In this document: positions 23,644 to 37,300 of the stretch, in pieces
How positions within the stretch are numbered: position 1 is the stretch's first letter
How the letters are laid out: each line of letters starts with the position of its first letter
Assembly (NCBI RefSeq): GCF_040581485.1
Contig: NC_090129.1
Coordinates: forward strand, 3,520,501-3,584,500
Length of the DNA: 64,000 nucleotides
From: Linepithema humile
Lineage: Eukaryota > Arthropoda > Insecta > Hymenoptera > Formicidae
Reading direction: 5' to 3'
Position numbers and translations under genes: made by a program
The notes under the pieces: generated by a model
Databases searched by the model: none
What the model was told of the DNA's origin: nothing
Seen by the model: the letters and a program-made list of their open reading frames with translations, nothing else

Positions 23644-26600
23644 TATCAGAATAATTTTTATAATCAACGTAAAAACTGATTTCGATCCTGCTTCTCTACG
23701 TCCGACGAATATAGAAATTAGGAAATGTAAAAATTGTATAGAATATAGAAATAGGTGGCGATTGTATCATCGAACGATAGGTAGAAATGCACGGACGTTG
23801 TGATACGATCACTAGTTTCCATATTTTTTCGAGTTTCAAACAGATGCAAAAATTTTGTATTACTGGTAATTTATTAATAACGATTACACGTGATGTAAAC
23901 CCGACGCGAACCGCTGTATCATGCTCGCTGCGTTTTCCGGCGTAAAACACGGCTCAAATGCTGATTACATGTCCGCGCGATTAGTAGAGCGCGACTGCGA
24001 TTATCATTATTATTTGTCATACGGCGTAACGTAAAGCGGAATGTCACTCGTGATGCTGAAAACATCGCGAATCGACGACGAATGAATTTTCAGGCGTATA
24101 CGCGCGTGCATTGATACGTGCGTTTGCACAACCTTTCAACTGAACGCCAACCAAAATTACAGTGGTACAGTTGGTGATTTTCCGAAGTGTAATTTATCGC
24201 AGTTCACGTTAACACCACGTTATTTTTCGCCTCCGCTAACGCAGAACAGAGAAAAATACAGGAATGCGAGGAGAGAAAGAAAGAAAGATATTTCCACTTA
24301 TGTCAGTAATGAATAGCGTTTTATTGACGTCATCGTCGCTTTCGTGTACAATTTCCAACGAAAGCAAATTTATTCACGTGAAACGCTTACTTGCCGCCCA
24401 TCGCAATCCTATGTAGAAAAGCAGGAAAGTTTAACTCTAATAATAAATCGCTATTCCCCGAACTTTCGTTCCGATTGAAATATTGAAGCGTCGCAGTAAA
24501 ATACAGTCGCATTCAATCTAATGGCTTACGTTACACTTCAGTTTTGAGAGTGACGTCAGCGATAGGACCGAAATTGGATAATGCAAATAACGTGCGGGGG
24601 CTAGAGATAAGACGCAGCTATCGGTCTGGCGGCCAGGCACGACATTAGCGAGCAGTCCTTCAGAAATCCGGTCAAACGTGATCTGAACGCGACAACAAAA
24701 GGAGCGACCGCCGCCAGTCAATCAACTTCTTGCTCATGCCGATCAGAGTCGTCGCGCGAGTTGTCCTCAGAATCGATTCCCATTTTACGATCTCGTGGCG
24801 CGATTTCAGCACGCTGACGATGGCGAAAGTTAAACAGAATGAGAATAACAATGTTTGGAATGAAAAGTGTAGAAAACAAAAATATATATCTAATAAAAGA
24901 AACAGACAATGTTATTCGCAATGCCAGATTATAAGAAACAAAAGATATCTAAATAGTAAACAAATATTCTTATCATAAATATGTATATTTTTAAATAATA
25001 ATTGGTTTTGCAATAAATAATAAAATCGTAGATACCTATCATGTTTATATCACTTATTTCAGCATAGCATTTTTTTCAGTTTAAAATTATTCACATTGGC
25101 TAGCGAGTCGCATCGTGTGCTTCGATAAAACATTATGCAAACCGTAGGAATTTTACGATTCTTCGTAATCGCGTTGTCTCGTCGCTGAATTAATCAGTGA
25201 TTTGATGCACCATACATAACCGTAAATGAAATACAAGTCGCAAGAAATACGAGAAGAAAATGTGACAGATAAAAGACACTGCATAATATTACCGACACTT
25301 ATTAAGATAAGAACCTGTTATTCAGAAAGTAAATGTTGTTAAAATCAAATTAACGAGTCGTATTAAGTCATTTTGGCCGATCTGTAAATTTCGACAGCAT
25401 TTGAGATAGAATTTTAACATCATATATAAAATCATATACACATACATATTACTGATGGTATTTTGCATATGAATTCTGCTTCATTAAATATTTTTTATAA
25501 TGCACATATAAAATTGCGAATAGAATTATTTCGAAATCTATCGTGAATTATAAATCATCAAAAGGAAAGCAAATTTAGTAGAAAGCAGAGATGGAGAAAA
25601 ATAAATTTAAAAAAAACTATTAATAATTAAAAATAAAATATGCAGAGTTGAATGTTTCACCTGTTTGCTGCACCAAAATCCCTACTGTAGATCGAATTCA
25701 GATATTTATTCTTTTGTTTATCACACTTTGTTGCTATATTTTATTTCATATTTTGATCGTAATGCTCGCTCATATGTAGTCGAAATAATACCCTCCAACG
25801 TCGATGTTAACGCACGACTTGCAGGACAAGGGACAAATTGGAGAACGGTACACAGCGATTCGTTATCGTTTCTATCGGTCTTCCGATTTTTCCTTTTTCT
25901 CGTCGCTCGTTATTTTAGAGCGCACTACATCCAGCTTCGAAAACACAAACGCAATATTTTTCGATAACAGAAAGAAGCGACGCGTCATGCGGTTGCCGAC
26001 GATTCAGGAAGCGTCGCGGCGAAAGGTCACCTCTGCAGTGACTGTTTATGTTTGTGTAACCGCATAGCCATAATCGCGACTGTGTACTATTCGTATATTC
26101 GTGGAAATGGATCCTCGCGTTCGCACGATTTATTTCGTGCTTTCAAACGTCCATGCCGTGAAATATGCGCATCGCGTACGCCGCGCGAGCTGTTCCAAAG
26201 TGCATTTTCGAGCGGACGCCGATGTGATGTATAAATACATTTCGCGAGAAACTCACGCAGAGAAATTTCACGCGGAACGCGAAATGTGGTCAATCTACGC
26301 GGTGTTCGGATCAGGAATAAATCCGCATCGTATTTCTATCATTGAAACATCTGCGGCGACATACACAGGTCACTCGCGCTGCTAAATGCGTCGCAACAGA
26401 ATAAATTCGATGCATATTGTAAAACGAAGTAGACCGAAATACCGTTCTAGAATAAAACTGCCGTTGACGATTGAAACACTGTACTGTATTGTGATATATC
26501 AGCAATGCAGCATTGCATTGTGAGATATAACGCTCGTTTATTTTCGATGCGATAAAATTTTGTTTTTTTTCAACAGATTACGAAAGAGGTTACGAGGTTA

Positions 26601-28253
26601 TGAAGACCTTCGAAAGAGTTATAGGAACGTCGACTATAATGAATTTAGCCGAGATGCTTGATTTTCTGAAATAAAAATGGCTTACTTTCCAGAGTGCAGT
26701 CGTACCTTATAAGCGTAACGGCGGTTGCATGGTAGTCGAGCTGTCGAATTGCAATGTCCTTCTTTCCTTCCGTCTCTTCACGCAGGATCGCGCGAACGTC
26801 ACCGCCGGAGCAACAACAGAGCAACAGGAGCGAGCAACACACTCACAATATCAAATTACAAGTAAACGACACGGTGGCGGGGGACGACGCGAAGATCGAC
26901 GAGTAACAACACCACGGAAGATGACGACAAATTGACGCCGCAGTGCACGCTGCAATCACGCGCGACCCGATGCAGACGCGACGCGGACGTCAGCTTCGTA
27001 CGAGTGTGCGAATGAACGCGGCGTATAAACTGTCCGGCTGGCACAGTGGCTCGTGCGAGTCTGCCGTCTACGACGCGACGCGGTCGGCGCGCGTCGATCT
27101 CTCAAACGCCGCGCTGCGTCGCGCGCAACTTCGTGCAAGTTAGCCGACGAATCAACGCTTTCTGTGGCCGCCAATTTTCGCAGTCACCTTCTAACCGCGG
27201 ATGTTTCGCAGTCACCTTTGATAGTTTTGAACAAAACCGAAAGAGATTATTAATCACTGTTATGAGTGCTGCATCGAGAGAGAGAGAGAGATAAATCAAC
27301 AGAATCGATGCATTGTTCAATATATCAAACGACGTGGAAGCTTGAAACTTCCGTATGTACTAACCTAACCTCGAACTTCTGCGGACGGTGAGCACCAAAA
27401 AAGTTTTATGAATTGTGTTATATAAATTTATTTTGTATAAAGCTGGGGGATCGTTATATTCAGAGACATTGCTCGAATTTCTGACTGTTCAAATTTTAAA
27501 TTTGACAGCGCTTTCACGGGGAAGTGTAAATGTTGGCTTTAATTATACGATGGACGAAAACCCGCCCAACAGGACGTGTGTCCTGTTTGAATATTTGCTT
27601 ACGTATTGCAAAGCGTAAATGTTTTTGCAGTACTTTTAATGACGCGCGTGTAACGAACGGACGGGTTAAATCCGAGCAATTTTATATGGATGACGTTATT
27701 GAATGCTATAATCTTGCGCGGGGAATGTTTAATTTGCTTTAATGCGTTTCGTATATTTTCGATGAATGAATTCTAATTGAAGAGAAATTTGGTAATTTAA
27801 AATGAATTTTGTAATATCAGTATCGAGTAATATCAGTAACTCTTAAATAGCAATTGTATTTAATATAATATTTAATATAATTTATCGAAATCTCCGACAG
27901 TTTCTTTTTGTAACCTATAAATTACCATAAAAATGTGAAAAGATTTTGTTTACAATTTCACGCAATTTTACTGTTCGTTTGTAAAGTCTTTTATCACGAC
28001 GGGCTAGTATCAGCGACGAAATGCGCACGCACTATCAATCAAACTCTGTATTCAGACAAAAAAAACACCGCATTGCATCTGCGCTCGGCGCAAGTCAATA
28101 AACCCTTTTATCATCAATCAAAGCTCGCTTGTACAAAATCTATCGGATCGCCGTTGCTCAGTTATGCAGTTTGCGCGTTCGGGCGCGCGCGATTCTAGGC
28201 GTTATCATGACGGTGTGTTCGATACTTTGATAATACTCGACTCGGCAAGTCGG
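23644..28253. other. non-coding with CpG-rich islands
   Basis: Two features stand out. A patch at 24,300-24,800 carries TGACGTCA palindromes at 24,325-24,332 and 24,551-24,558. A strongly CpG-rich block lies at 26,680-27,200, where open frames appear in most reading frames. The latter could be a promoter or untranslated first exon, but no splice-linked coding exon was found. A short (GA)n lies at 27,278-27,292. Only two CCTAA units occur near 27,362. Confidence 0.45.
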
Positions 28254-28270
28254 TTTTTTTTTTTTTTTTT
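28254..28270. repeat. 17-base T homopolymer
   Basis: An uninterrupted T run separates an AT-rich flank from a GC-richer block at 28,290-28,640. No retroposed sequence was recognised next to it. Confidence 0.85.
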
Positions 28271-29551
28271 AATTTCGTACGTTGCGAATTTGCATGTAGC
28301 GCCGCGAGCAAATCCGGCGCGCGTTTAGCGTTCCATTTAATTACCGCTTGTGTATATAATTACCGATGAATGCCAGTCGTCGGGTTTACGGTCGCCGGGT
28401 CGCGTCACCCGCGCCGTAGGCATTCGTTTACGAATATTGTTACTGAAATCGGATTGCGCGCCGTGCGCCGATATTGTTTTCGGTAACGTCCGCTCGTGCA
28501 TAATCATATTCCGCGGTATCGTGGAAAACCGCCGTGCGCACGAACACACATCCGTAAATGAAATTGGCCTGACCGGGGATACGTCAAAATCGATATTGCG
28601 AGGGCTCGTCGTGCGTATGTGCGTACAACCTATATTTAACGTCACAAAAGCCTTCACCTTTCTTTTATAGATGCTTTCAGAATAGGTGCATTGTTTTCAC
28701 ACATATTTAAAAATAATATTTATAAATTTAGCTCAATAATTTTATACTACAATTAATATAAAAAAATCCTGGTTACCTGGATTTTTATGAGAAACCATTT
28801 ATTTTTCTATATCAACAATATTTTATCTGAAAATAGACATTTTAAAAAATTTGATAGAAACTTTTACTACAAAATTATAAGTTTACATTTTTTTTAATCA
28901 AGAAGAAATTTATAAATATGTGAATTTATTTTACGTTGCGTTACGTTGATTTTAATTCTTTTGTGACAAGTTTAAATGATTTAACCTTTTAATAGTATTA
29001 CAATAAAGTTGTTTAATATATATATATATATTCATATATACATATATATTATAATAAATGTATTTATTAATTATCTTATTAAATAAACCGGTATTATACA
29101 CATATTGTAATAATTAACACAATATGAAATAATATTCAATATATTATGGTTATCTTTTATTCACCATGTGACTACATCAGCTGTTGAATTTTGCATTCGA
29201 TTATGAGATAATCTTCTCGCTTACTTAAATTAAAAGTAATTAATAGTAATGCAAATATTTATTTGCCAATGGCTAGAAGCATTGCATTTACATAAACATA
29301 GTTTTAGAAATTTCTACTTAGGAAAACATTTGTGATGCTGAGTACACGTACACCGGGCGCAATTATACCAGGCGCAGTGTACAGTAGCGTGTGGTATATA
29401 GTGTATAAATTACCTCGTAAAAGTTGGAAGCGCAACCCGAGATCATTTTTGCAAGCCGCGATTCCCGTGCGCCGATAGTAATCGACGCGACTTGAATTTT
29501 TTATTTTGAATTTCGAATTCACCCGGCGGCGCCGTTGCAATTGTATGCGAG
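28271..29551. other. non-coding, no gene seen
   Basis: A GC-rich patch to about 28,650 carries 106-codon open frames on both strands that mirror each other. Very AT-rich DNA follows, including an alternating TA-rich segment at about 29,016-29,050. No gene is supported. Confidence 0.55.
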
Positions 29552-29564
29552 GGAGAGAAGAGAG

Positions 29565-29614
<50 letters not shown>
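29552..29614. repeat. GA microsatellite
   Basis: The pure (GA)n core runs from about 29,568 to 29,610, with imperfect flanks. It makes an artefactual Ser-Leu repeat in minus-strand open frames, which should not be read as protein. Confidence 0.9.
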
Positions 29615-32600
29615 ATGGCGACTCTCTGCGGGGAACAGGACGATACATTAATTAACTCGACGAGCGCGGTGAATTGCAAAATAATACTGCTTTTTATTAT
29701 TACGCGGCACGAACTGCGAGTAATAAAATCGTTTACCCTTCTCGGGTGATCACAATTGCAAAACGCCATCGACGGTTAACGAAGTCTCATCTGCATCCGT
29801 CCGAGGCGATGCGCCGCACATCGTCGAACGGGGGCAAAAAAAAAAAATAAATATCGCGAATTAAGCTGCCCGACGTAATTTATCGGGACGGCCGAAACGG
29901 CGCGCACAGCGTCAGCTGATATAACGGGTTAAACTACTTTTTCCGTCACTTGGGTACGCAACTTCCGCGGAGCAACTTTCTCACTTCGGTGTTTTGTCCG
30001 ACAGTATCGCTATCGAACGATACACTAATGACCGTATAATTAAAAACGCCGTTAATGCCGCAAAATAAAAGTTTCACGTACTCGCGTTGTGTCATATCCT
30101 GTTCAGTTCCCGTAAACGTAATTGAGAAGTACAAATAAATGTTTCCGGAAGAAATCAGATGAGTATTTGATGTATCGAGACAGTAATAAATTTTAGATGT
30201 GCGGTAGATTCGTTCTTTCGAGCAAAAATACGAAAAATCTATGTCGCGAGGAACTTTTCCATTTTCTGTATTACGAAGCAGGAGGCCTCAAGTTTTCTAG
30301 GTTTTCTGGCTTCAATCTCGAGCTCGAATAAGTGACGAGTAGTGCATCTTTCATCCCAAGATGAAACGCAAGATACCGAAGAAAAAAGCTCATTAACACA
30401 GTTTTTTATTTACAACTAGAACGCTGCTTATAAATAAATTAATTTAGATTAATATTTTAATAAAATTATTTTGTCTCGATTAGCTTGAATTCGAAAACTA
30501 AGAGCTTAAATTAATTTAGATTTTTTTGTGGGCAAGTGAGAAATTCGACAAAATTAGATTTATTTTTGAATGAAATTGATCTTAGATCTTAGAAGATTGG
30601 GCTCTATTACAATTCTGAAAATGGGATGCTAATTTTACACAAATTTTCTTCGAGCGTCTACTGCTCAGAGAATGCAGCTCTCCAAAGCTCATCCGGTATT
30701 CCGTGATTGGTTGTTACGTATCGTAAACATTCGTACGCTGTTAGCATCTCTGTTATCCTTAGCAATGTAATTCAATACACTAAGCAAAGCGGAACGCGCT
30801 TCGAGACGGATTGCTGTGCGGGCGTTGCAGCGCGCATTATAATTCCGCAAGCTGCCGTCGCTGCACCTGAACGAGCATCGTTTTCGTTGATATCACTTTC
30901 TGCCCCGATGTGTTGTAGCCACCGGCGCGCGGTGGCTTCCACACTACAAAGTCTGACGTGCGCCTCATTCCATAATTCATATCGCGGGTGGATGTCATGC
31001 AATGATAAAGTGATATTGTGTTGCAAATTTATATGACACTTGCCCGCCATTGGCCGACGCGTTTAGGTAATGAGATTCACTAAGAGAGGATACACGGTAC
31101 AATTGACGCGTGGGCGGCGGCAGCGGCGGCATCCCTATGATAAATACAGGGTCTAGAAACTTGGTTGACGATAAATCCAACGGAACTCTTCGCACATCGC
31201 ACGCACTTCATCCCCAATTAAATCCTACTCGATTGTTCTAAAAATATTACCGGCATATATATAAACGAATATCTGACATAATAATACTGCGTACGACATA
31301 AAACACCTGGCAGTTTTACTGCTTTTTGATTTTTTTTTCAAGTATAATAATTTATTTCGACAATAATAAACAATAAATTACCTTAAAGTTATTATAAAGC
31401 TCGCCGATGCTCGATGCGCTCATGGTTTTTCTTCTCTTTGCGGTCCATCGATAGCTGCTCTTTCATAGCGCTTACTCATGAAAATACGATCACGCGATTT
31501 CGTACGACATTTCCGATATTAACTGCGTTTTTCCGACCCGTACTTTGTTATATCATAACAAAGATATAACTCAAAAAGACACAGTCATACCGATTTGTTC
31601 GGCATTCGCAACGAAAGTAGACAATGACGGAGGAGAAAATTAATTTAAAAACACGGAGCGTTTTCTGTCGCGTCTCGTCTGTTCGAGCCTGATTGATAAC
31701 AAGGAGCTAGTAACAGCGCGCGTACACCGTGTCGTAGATCACAAAAAATAAAAAGTTCGAAAGTCCGAAATTGCTCGACCACTTGAAATTTTTAAGCGCT
31801 AGTTTTGAAACAGAAAAAGGACGCTAAAATGATAGCATCAATAGTGTATTTATGATAATAAAGATATCGAAATAATTTCAAAATTTGTGAAATTTATCGA
31901 GCCGCTAAGTTGTCAGTGAACAGAAATTAAATCGTTTCCTCTTTCCTCCGTGCTCCGATGTGTTTCTCCTTTTCTCTCTTTCTGCCATTTCCGGCACTAT
32001 ACGAGCGCGAACCGCGAACAAGTCGCAATATGCAGGTTTCACGGCGGCGTAAAATCGCGCATAACGTCTGCGTAATTTATGCCGCAATACGTAGATATGT
32101 ATGTACACGCGCACGTGGCGTTGCCAGGTTATACGAAAAATAACAAATACAGCGCGCTGGAAAACTCTTGCCTATTCATTCGCGCTGCTCGCGCTTCTGG
32201 AAGGTATTTCTATTTCGAATTCAGTAATTATTATATTAATGCCCGCTCGCGTCCGGCGTTAATATGCAGACTGCAAAATAATTATTTTATTTATTCTGCT
32301 GATCCGATAAATATTAAACCACTCCCGAGCCACGCTGTATATTATTACTAGTTGATACTCATTATTAAAACAACTCATACACGTTGTATCGAACTTGCAA
32401 TTGCGTTACATTCTTTTTGCAGAAAGTGCGATTATACTCCAACATTACAGATAGAACTGGAACTACTTTAAATAATTTGCATGAATACACACGCATTATA
32501 TATTTTGATAAAATTTTATAATTTATTTTTTATTCTCATAATTGTTAGATAGTTAGATAATTAAATTAATAAACTTCGGAATATAAAGTTTATTCCGCAA

Positions 32601-33544
32601 TAAATTTCGCAAATATTTGCATTGCTATAGGCAGATTACGATCCTCGAAATTAATTAGAATATACTTGAATAATACGACGATAGCGCTAGATAATCCGAT
32701 TTCAACTTAGTCGTTCCGACAGCGGTTGGCTGGACGGAAACAAGCGGTTCCTTTGATTCTGGTCAGCGGAATTCTAGTACGCGCGTCGTCCATCGTATAT
32801 CGATTGCACGGGCTCGACCGTGCGCAGGTCAGTCCGCGTAAGTTCTGCTTTCCCTAATTGTACTTGTTGCACTTGGGGTCAGATGCACACGACTCTGGTT
32901 TTGGCGTCTTGCCAAACCCTTGACAAATGACGCCGTAATACGGCATACGCTATCCCTCCCACGCGAAAATCTACCGGAGCCCGCGTATCCGCATCGGTCA
33001 GTTTGTCACAAGAACTGTATTAAAATTTGCCCGCTCTAAATCCGCTAAAAAAAATATCAACGCTTGAATCCACTAGAAAAATATCGACACTTGTACAAAT
33101 TTTAAAAATACATACATTTTATAATAAAAATAACAGAATGACACTTTTGCTGTTTTAGAGATTCGCCAAATTTTATTAACAGTGAAAACTATGAATGCTG
33201 GTCATTGTAATAGTGGATCAATTGTGCGTTGTAAACCATTCGCAGTCGAAATATGTTGAATCACTGACGCATGAATAAATGACGCGTTTAATTAAAGAGT
33301 AAATTAACCGTCGACCTACTGGTCTCTATACGTGACAACGCGAATTAGAACGGGGTTGCGAAGTTTACGCCCGAGTGTGCTTGTGCTGATGATTAAGCAT
33401 CATTAAACCATATCGAAGCTCTGTAATTAACGCTCCTTACACAGTAGAACTGACTACATGAATCGCGGTAGCACACAAACGTTAATTAGATGTTTAAATT
33501 TGTAATTTATTCGTTTTACGTCTACTATATTTAAATTTCTTTTT
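29615..33544. other. non-coding, includes a GC-rich block
   Basis: No coding exon is supported. A mixed-complexity block at 32,690-33,010 contains a perfect NFI-type palindrome, ttggc-N5-gccaa, at 32,901-32,915, and may be regulatory. Another GC-rich patch lies at 30,780-31,150. Confidence 0.5.
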
Positions 33545-33985
33545 TATGCCACATTTCAAATATATTGATATCCCTTGCAATAATTAAAGGAAACCAGTTT
33601 AAACATGTTAATATCGCGACACAATAGCGAAGGCTATTATTACACAAATTGCAATTACACACAAATTGGGAAACTTTCAGATACATTTACAATCCATTTT
33701 GTATCTGTGCCATGTCAGAAATCGTTCTATATATAATATTTAAATATCTTGACATCTTTTGCAATAATTATACGAAATTTGAAATGGATTGAAATGATGT
33801 AAATGTCGCTAAACTAATAATAAAGGCTATAATTATAAAAATACAGTTAAACATACGCTAATTAGGAAACGTTTTCAATACATTTGGTGTCAATTTCTTG
33901 CATCTGCGTTAGAAATTCTTAGTTGACACGTGTCAAATATATTTCTTGATATCTCTCGCAAGAGTGGAAAGAAGTTGAACGAGTT
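33545..33985 (+). repeat. diverged tandem repeat, unit about 190 bp
   Basis: Blocks recur in the same order: an aaatat-ttga-atc-ttgcaataatta segment near 33,557 and 33,741, with a decayed third start near 33,934. This is followed by taaa-g-ctat-att, then cacaaattgggaaac or gctaattaggaaacg, then atacattt, and a catctg/tatctg-gt-agaaat segment. Spacing is about 184 and 193 bases. The copies have diverged strongly, so the array is old or under partial constraint. Confidence 0.65.
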
Positions 33986-34371
33986 TTATAATGAATTTAA
34001 GCTGCACGAATGCCGGCGATAGTCAATATTTAATTGAGTGGCGACGATTTATTGGGACTAAGAAAAGTGTTCTCTCGATAATTCGCGGAATTTAATTAGG
34101 CATGTCAAATCTCGGTTACCCGATATATCCTCCTCTTATTAGCTGGTGTGCTCGTACGTTCGCGAGGTGCATAATATCGGCAGTCGGCGTCAACAATTGA
34201 TCCGTGCGCGTATGCGCCTTGCGTCGCGGACGCGTATTCCAGGGAAATGGGATAGATCTGTTTGCACGGGTGTCAACGATACCTATTATTGTCGATCCTT
34301 ATTTGCATGGTCAATAACGGACGAGAACGTGAGGAAATCTGCTCTCCTGTCCCCTCCCACTTCCTCACTTA

Positions 34372-34399
34372 CTCTCTCTCTCTCTCTCTCTCTCTCTCT
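34372..34399. repeat. TC microsatellite
   Basis: A pure (CT)n run of about 28 bases is flanked by pyrimidine-rich sequence. It creates a spurious Leu-Ser repeat in plus-strand open frames. Confidence 0.9.
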
Positions 34400-37300
34400 G
34401 GGATTTGCGCTATATTCGACGCCAAGGGAGTAGTCGTCGTACCGAGGGGGCTCGTTGGGGTGACGTACCGATAAATCAGGTACTCACGACACAACATTGT
34501 GTATCGCTGTCCCAGTTCACAATAGTGTGTTTGAACCCACCTTTCGAAGGGGAGAGAGTGAGCGATCCGATACAAAATTCCACGGCACGCAATTCCGTTA
34601 ACAGCGGAATGCAATTGCCGCGGATTTCATTTCCTCCTTCGTATGATGGCCCGCGCGAAACGCGATAACGCGGTCAAGAGCCTTGGGTAAATTGAGTTTG
34701 AATTAACAATTGTTGTTGCTGCGCGAATATGAGTGTGCATTACGCACATTGCGCCGCGATAAACAATTCTCCCGCAATGATAACGCGGACGCGTTTGAAC
34801 GTGTGGTGCGCTATTTTCTAATGTAATACAATAAAATTACATAAATTGACGTGGAATATGTGCCATCGCGCGTGGATGACTTTAATATTATATAAATTTG
34901 ATTTGTAATAAAATAGTTTACCGTTGTGCTAGATATTGCTGCGCTATTATGCTGCATGCAATTTAGAGTTTATTGCTTCAAAATTGCGCTTTAATGAAAG
35001 TAAATAAATATTACATTTCTCCTGTGGCTTACTCGCTTCCGTCCTATTAACAAAATAGTTTCAAAATGTTACCTGTGTAAGTGGAACATATTTAAAATGA
35101 CCCAAGCAACTTTCAAACGCGAACACTGGACTGGCCCGAATAAGTCTCTTAATCGTTGCAATTAGATTAGCCGCGTTGCCATCTGGTACTTAATTACAGT
35201 GCAATTAAATCAACTTCTACTACTGTACTCTACCATTGAAATTATCTCGAACTACTCCTGAATTCTGCTGTTGCTTCAAGAGACATTGGCATTAAGTTAA
35301 CATCGCGCAAAGAATAAATTGCTCGAAAATAAGATCGTCACTAATGAATTAATTTTAAATGGCAAATTGCAAGATGCGAATAAAAATACGTTTCAATTTG
35401 TTACAATTGTTACAATTTGCAGACTTACGTTCAAGAAACCTTGTGTTCTCTTGAAAAAATTAACATCTTCTATCAAAACAATCTCGATAGACTTACTATT
35501 TTACTCTTTAACTTTTTGTATTTTACAAAATGGAAGTTTAAGAATTTAAGAAATTAAGGCAAATGTTTTATTATGGATTTATCATTATTTAATGAAAGTG
35601 AAACAACACACATCTCGTTTTCATTACAATTTGTCACTACTAGTTTAAATTTATCACTAAACGCATATTGAAAAGCATAATATTGATAAGCCACAATTTA
35701 TGAGTCTGTCAATACTCCATATAATAACATATTGTGCAAGTTACGAGCTGCTGTAAATAGAGTATGGAGCATAGGTTTCTAGTGCGCTTATAAAGATATT
35801 GCCGACACATCGGATAGTTTCTGTAGCACTCGTATCTTAACGGAAATTAGTATCTTGACCTAAGATATTAATTGCACTACGTTTAACTCCCTATCGTGGG
35901 AATACAACGACATATCGCGTATTGCAGTTCGCGAGAGATGCGACAAAGGAACCTCATATTTTATGATCATCCGCCGTATTTCATTGTTTCTTATCGTGAC
36001 GTCCTAACTATGAAATACGTCACCCGGGAGAACCGCCTCGCTTATCGTTCTCTTTCCTCTGCGAAAACTGTGTATAGGTACGCAGGAACGTTAATTACGT
36101 TTGTACCGACAAGGCGTAATTCATTGTGCTGAGACGCAATTCATTATCCTGTGTAAGCGGAAACTTTCATTATGTATATTGGTATACAATATTTAAGGCG
36201 TCTATTAGCGACTTGTTAATAAATGTTAATAAATAATTTTTAATTCCCTTAAAAGAGCGTGTATAAAGCGATGGTAAATATACGGTGTAGATATAATGCC
36301 GCTATTACTGTCGACTGTCGAGACATCAGTTACGTAAAATGGAATATAACTTGCAGCGAAATCAAAGAACATTTCTACGTCTTTGCGTTGTAAGAAAGAT
36401 ATGATTAATCTATAATCAGGATTCGCAATTAATCTTCGACACGCGCAGCGGTGTGGAGTAAGAAATTTTATGTCAAGTGTATACCTAACGGTTTAATTAT
36501 GAATTTCAATCGAGCGAGAGAAGCTAATTACGAAGGACAAAAAAAAGTAATCTGTATCCAAGCTTAATACCTGCATAATAATAATCTTCCAATCGATGCG
36601 ATAATTATATCGCCGGTAAGCAGGAAAATATCAGTTAATCTGTTAGATTAATAAACAAAAATTTATATATTTTTATTAATAATGTCGGAGTCACAAATTT
36701 CGTGGTGCATAATACAGCACATTAATGATCTCGGATTTAAATGAATTAATTATATTAATAGTTAATTAAACGCTTTATTGCGTTTAAACTCGTATAATTA
36801 AAACGTTATACAGTTTCCACTGTTAGCAACAACGCACTCCTGAATTTTTATAAGTTTTAGTATTTCAAAGACAATCATTTTCGAAACACAACAGAATTTT
36901 ATTTCATACCATTGTTTCACTAAATTTGACCGCGGGTGTTAATTTTAATCGCTGTGAAATTGGATAACTTTTATATCAGAGGAAACAGTTTATATATGTT
37001 TCAAATTAGTTCTACCTCCCTCCATTATTCCGCCTAAATATAACGTTTCGTATAATGAAATTTTTCCATTCCGTTAATTGTGTACTACAACACACTGGTC
37101 ATGCAATTTTTAAAAATTGTCGATAGAATAGTTGAACTATTTTCTACAAATTTCGGTTTGCACTGTAACCATGTTGCTTGAATCGTTCATTATGAACAAA
37201 TTTCAACGTACCGAATTTTCGATAAATTAAAAAAAAAAACAATAAAATTTATTTTCAGCAATTATTAATATAGTGCATTTTAAAGCTCATATCATAGTCA

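Noticed and set aside
26480..26530. possible microRNA hairpin around gcaatgc-a-gcattgc
   Set aside because: The loop is a single base and the arms are only seven bases, so this is a palindrome and not a precursor fold. No known insect miRNA seed was recognised.
27358..27372. TTAGG-type telomere repeat
   Set aside because: Only two CCTAA units are present, which is expected by chance. There is no array or telomeric retroelement.
29304..29769. minus-strand frames with long Ser-Leu repeats
   Set aside because: The repeat is the translated (GA)n microsatellite at 29,568-29,610.
31670..31700. tRNA B-box-like word gttcgagcc
   Set aside because: There is no matching A-box, anticodon arm or acceptor stem around it.
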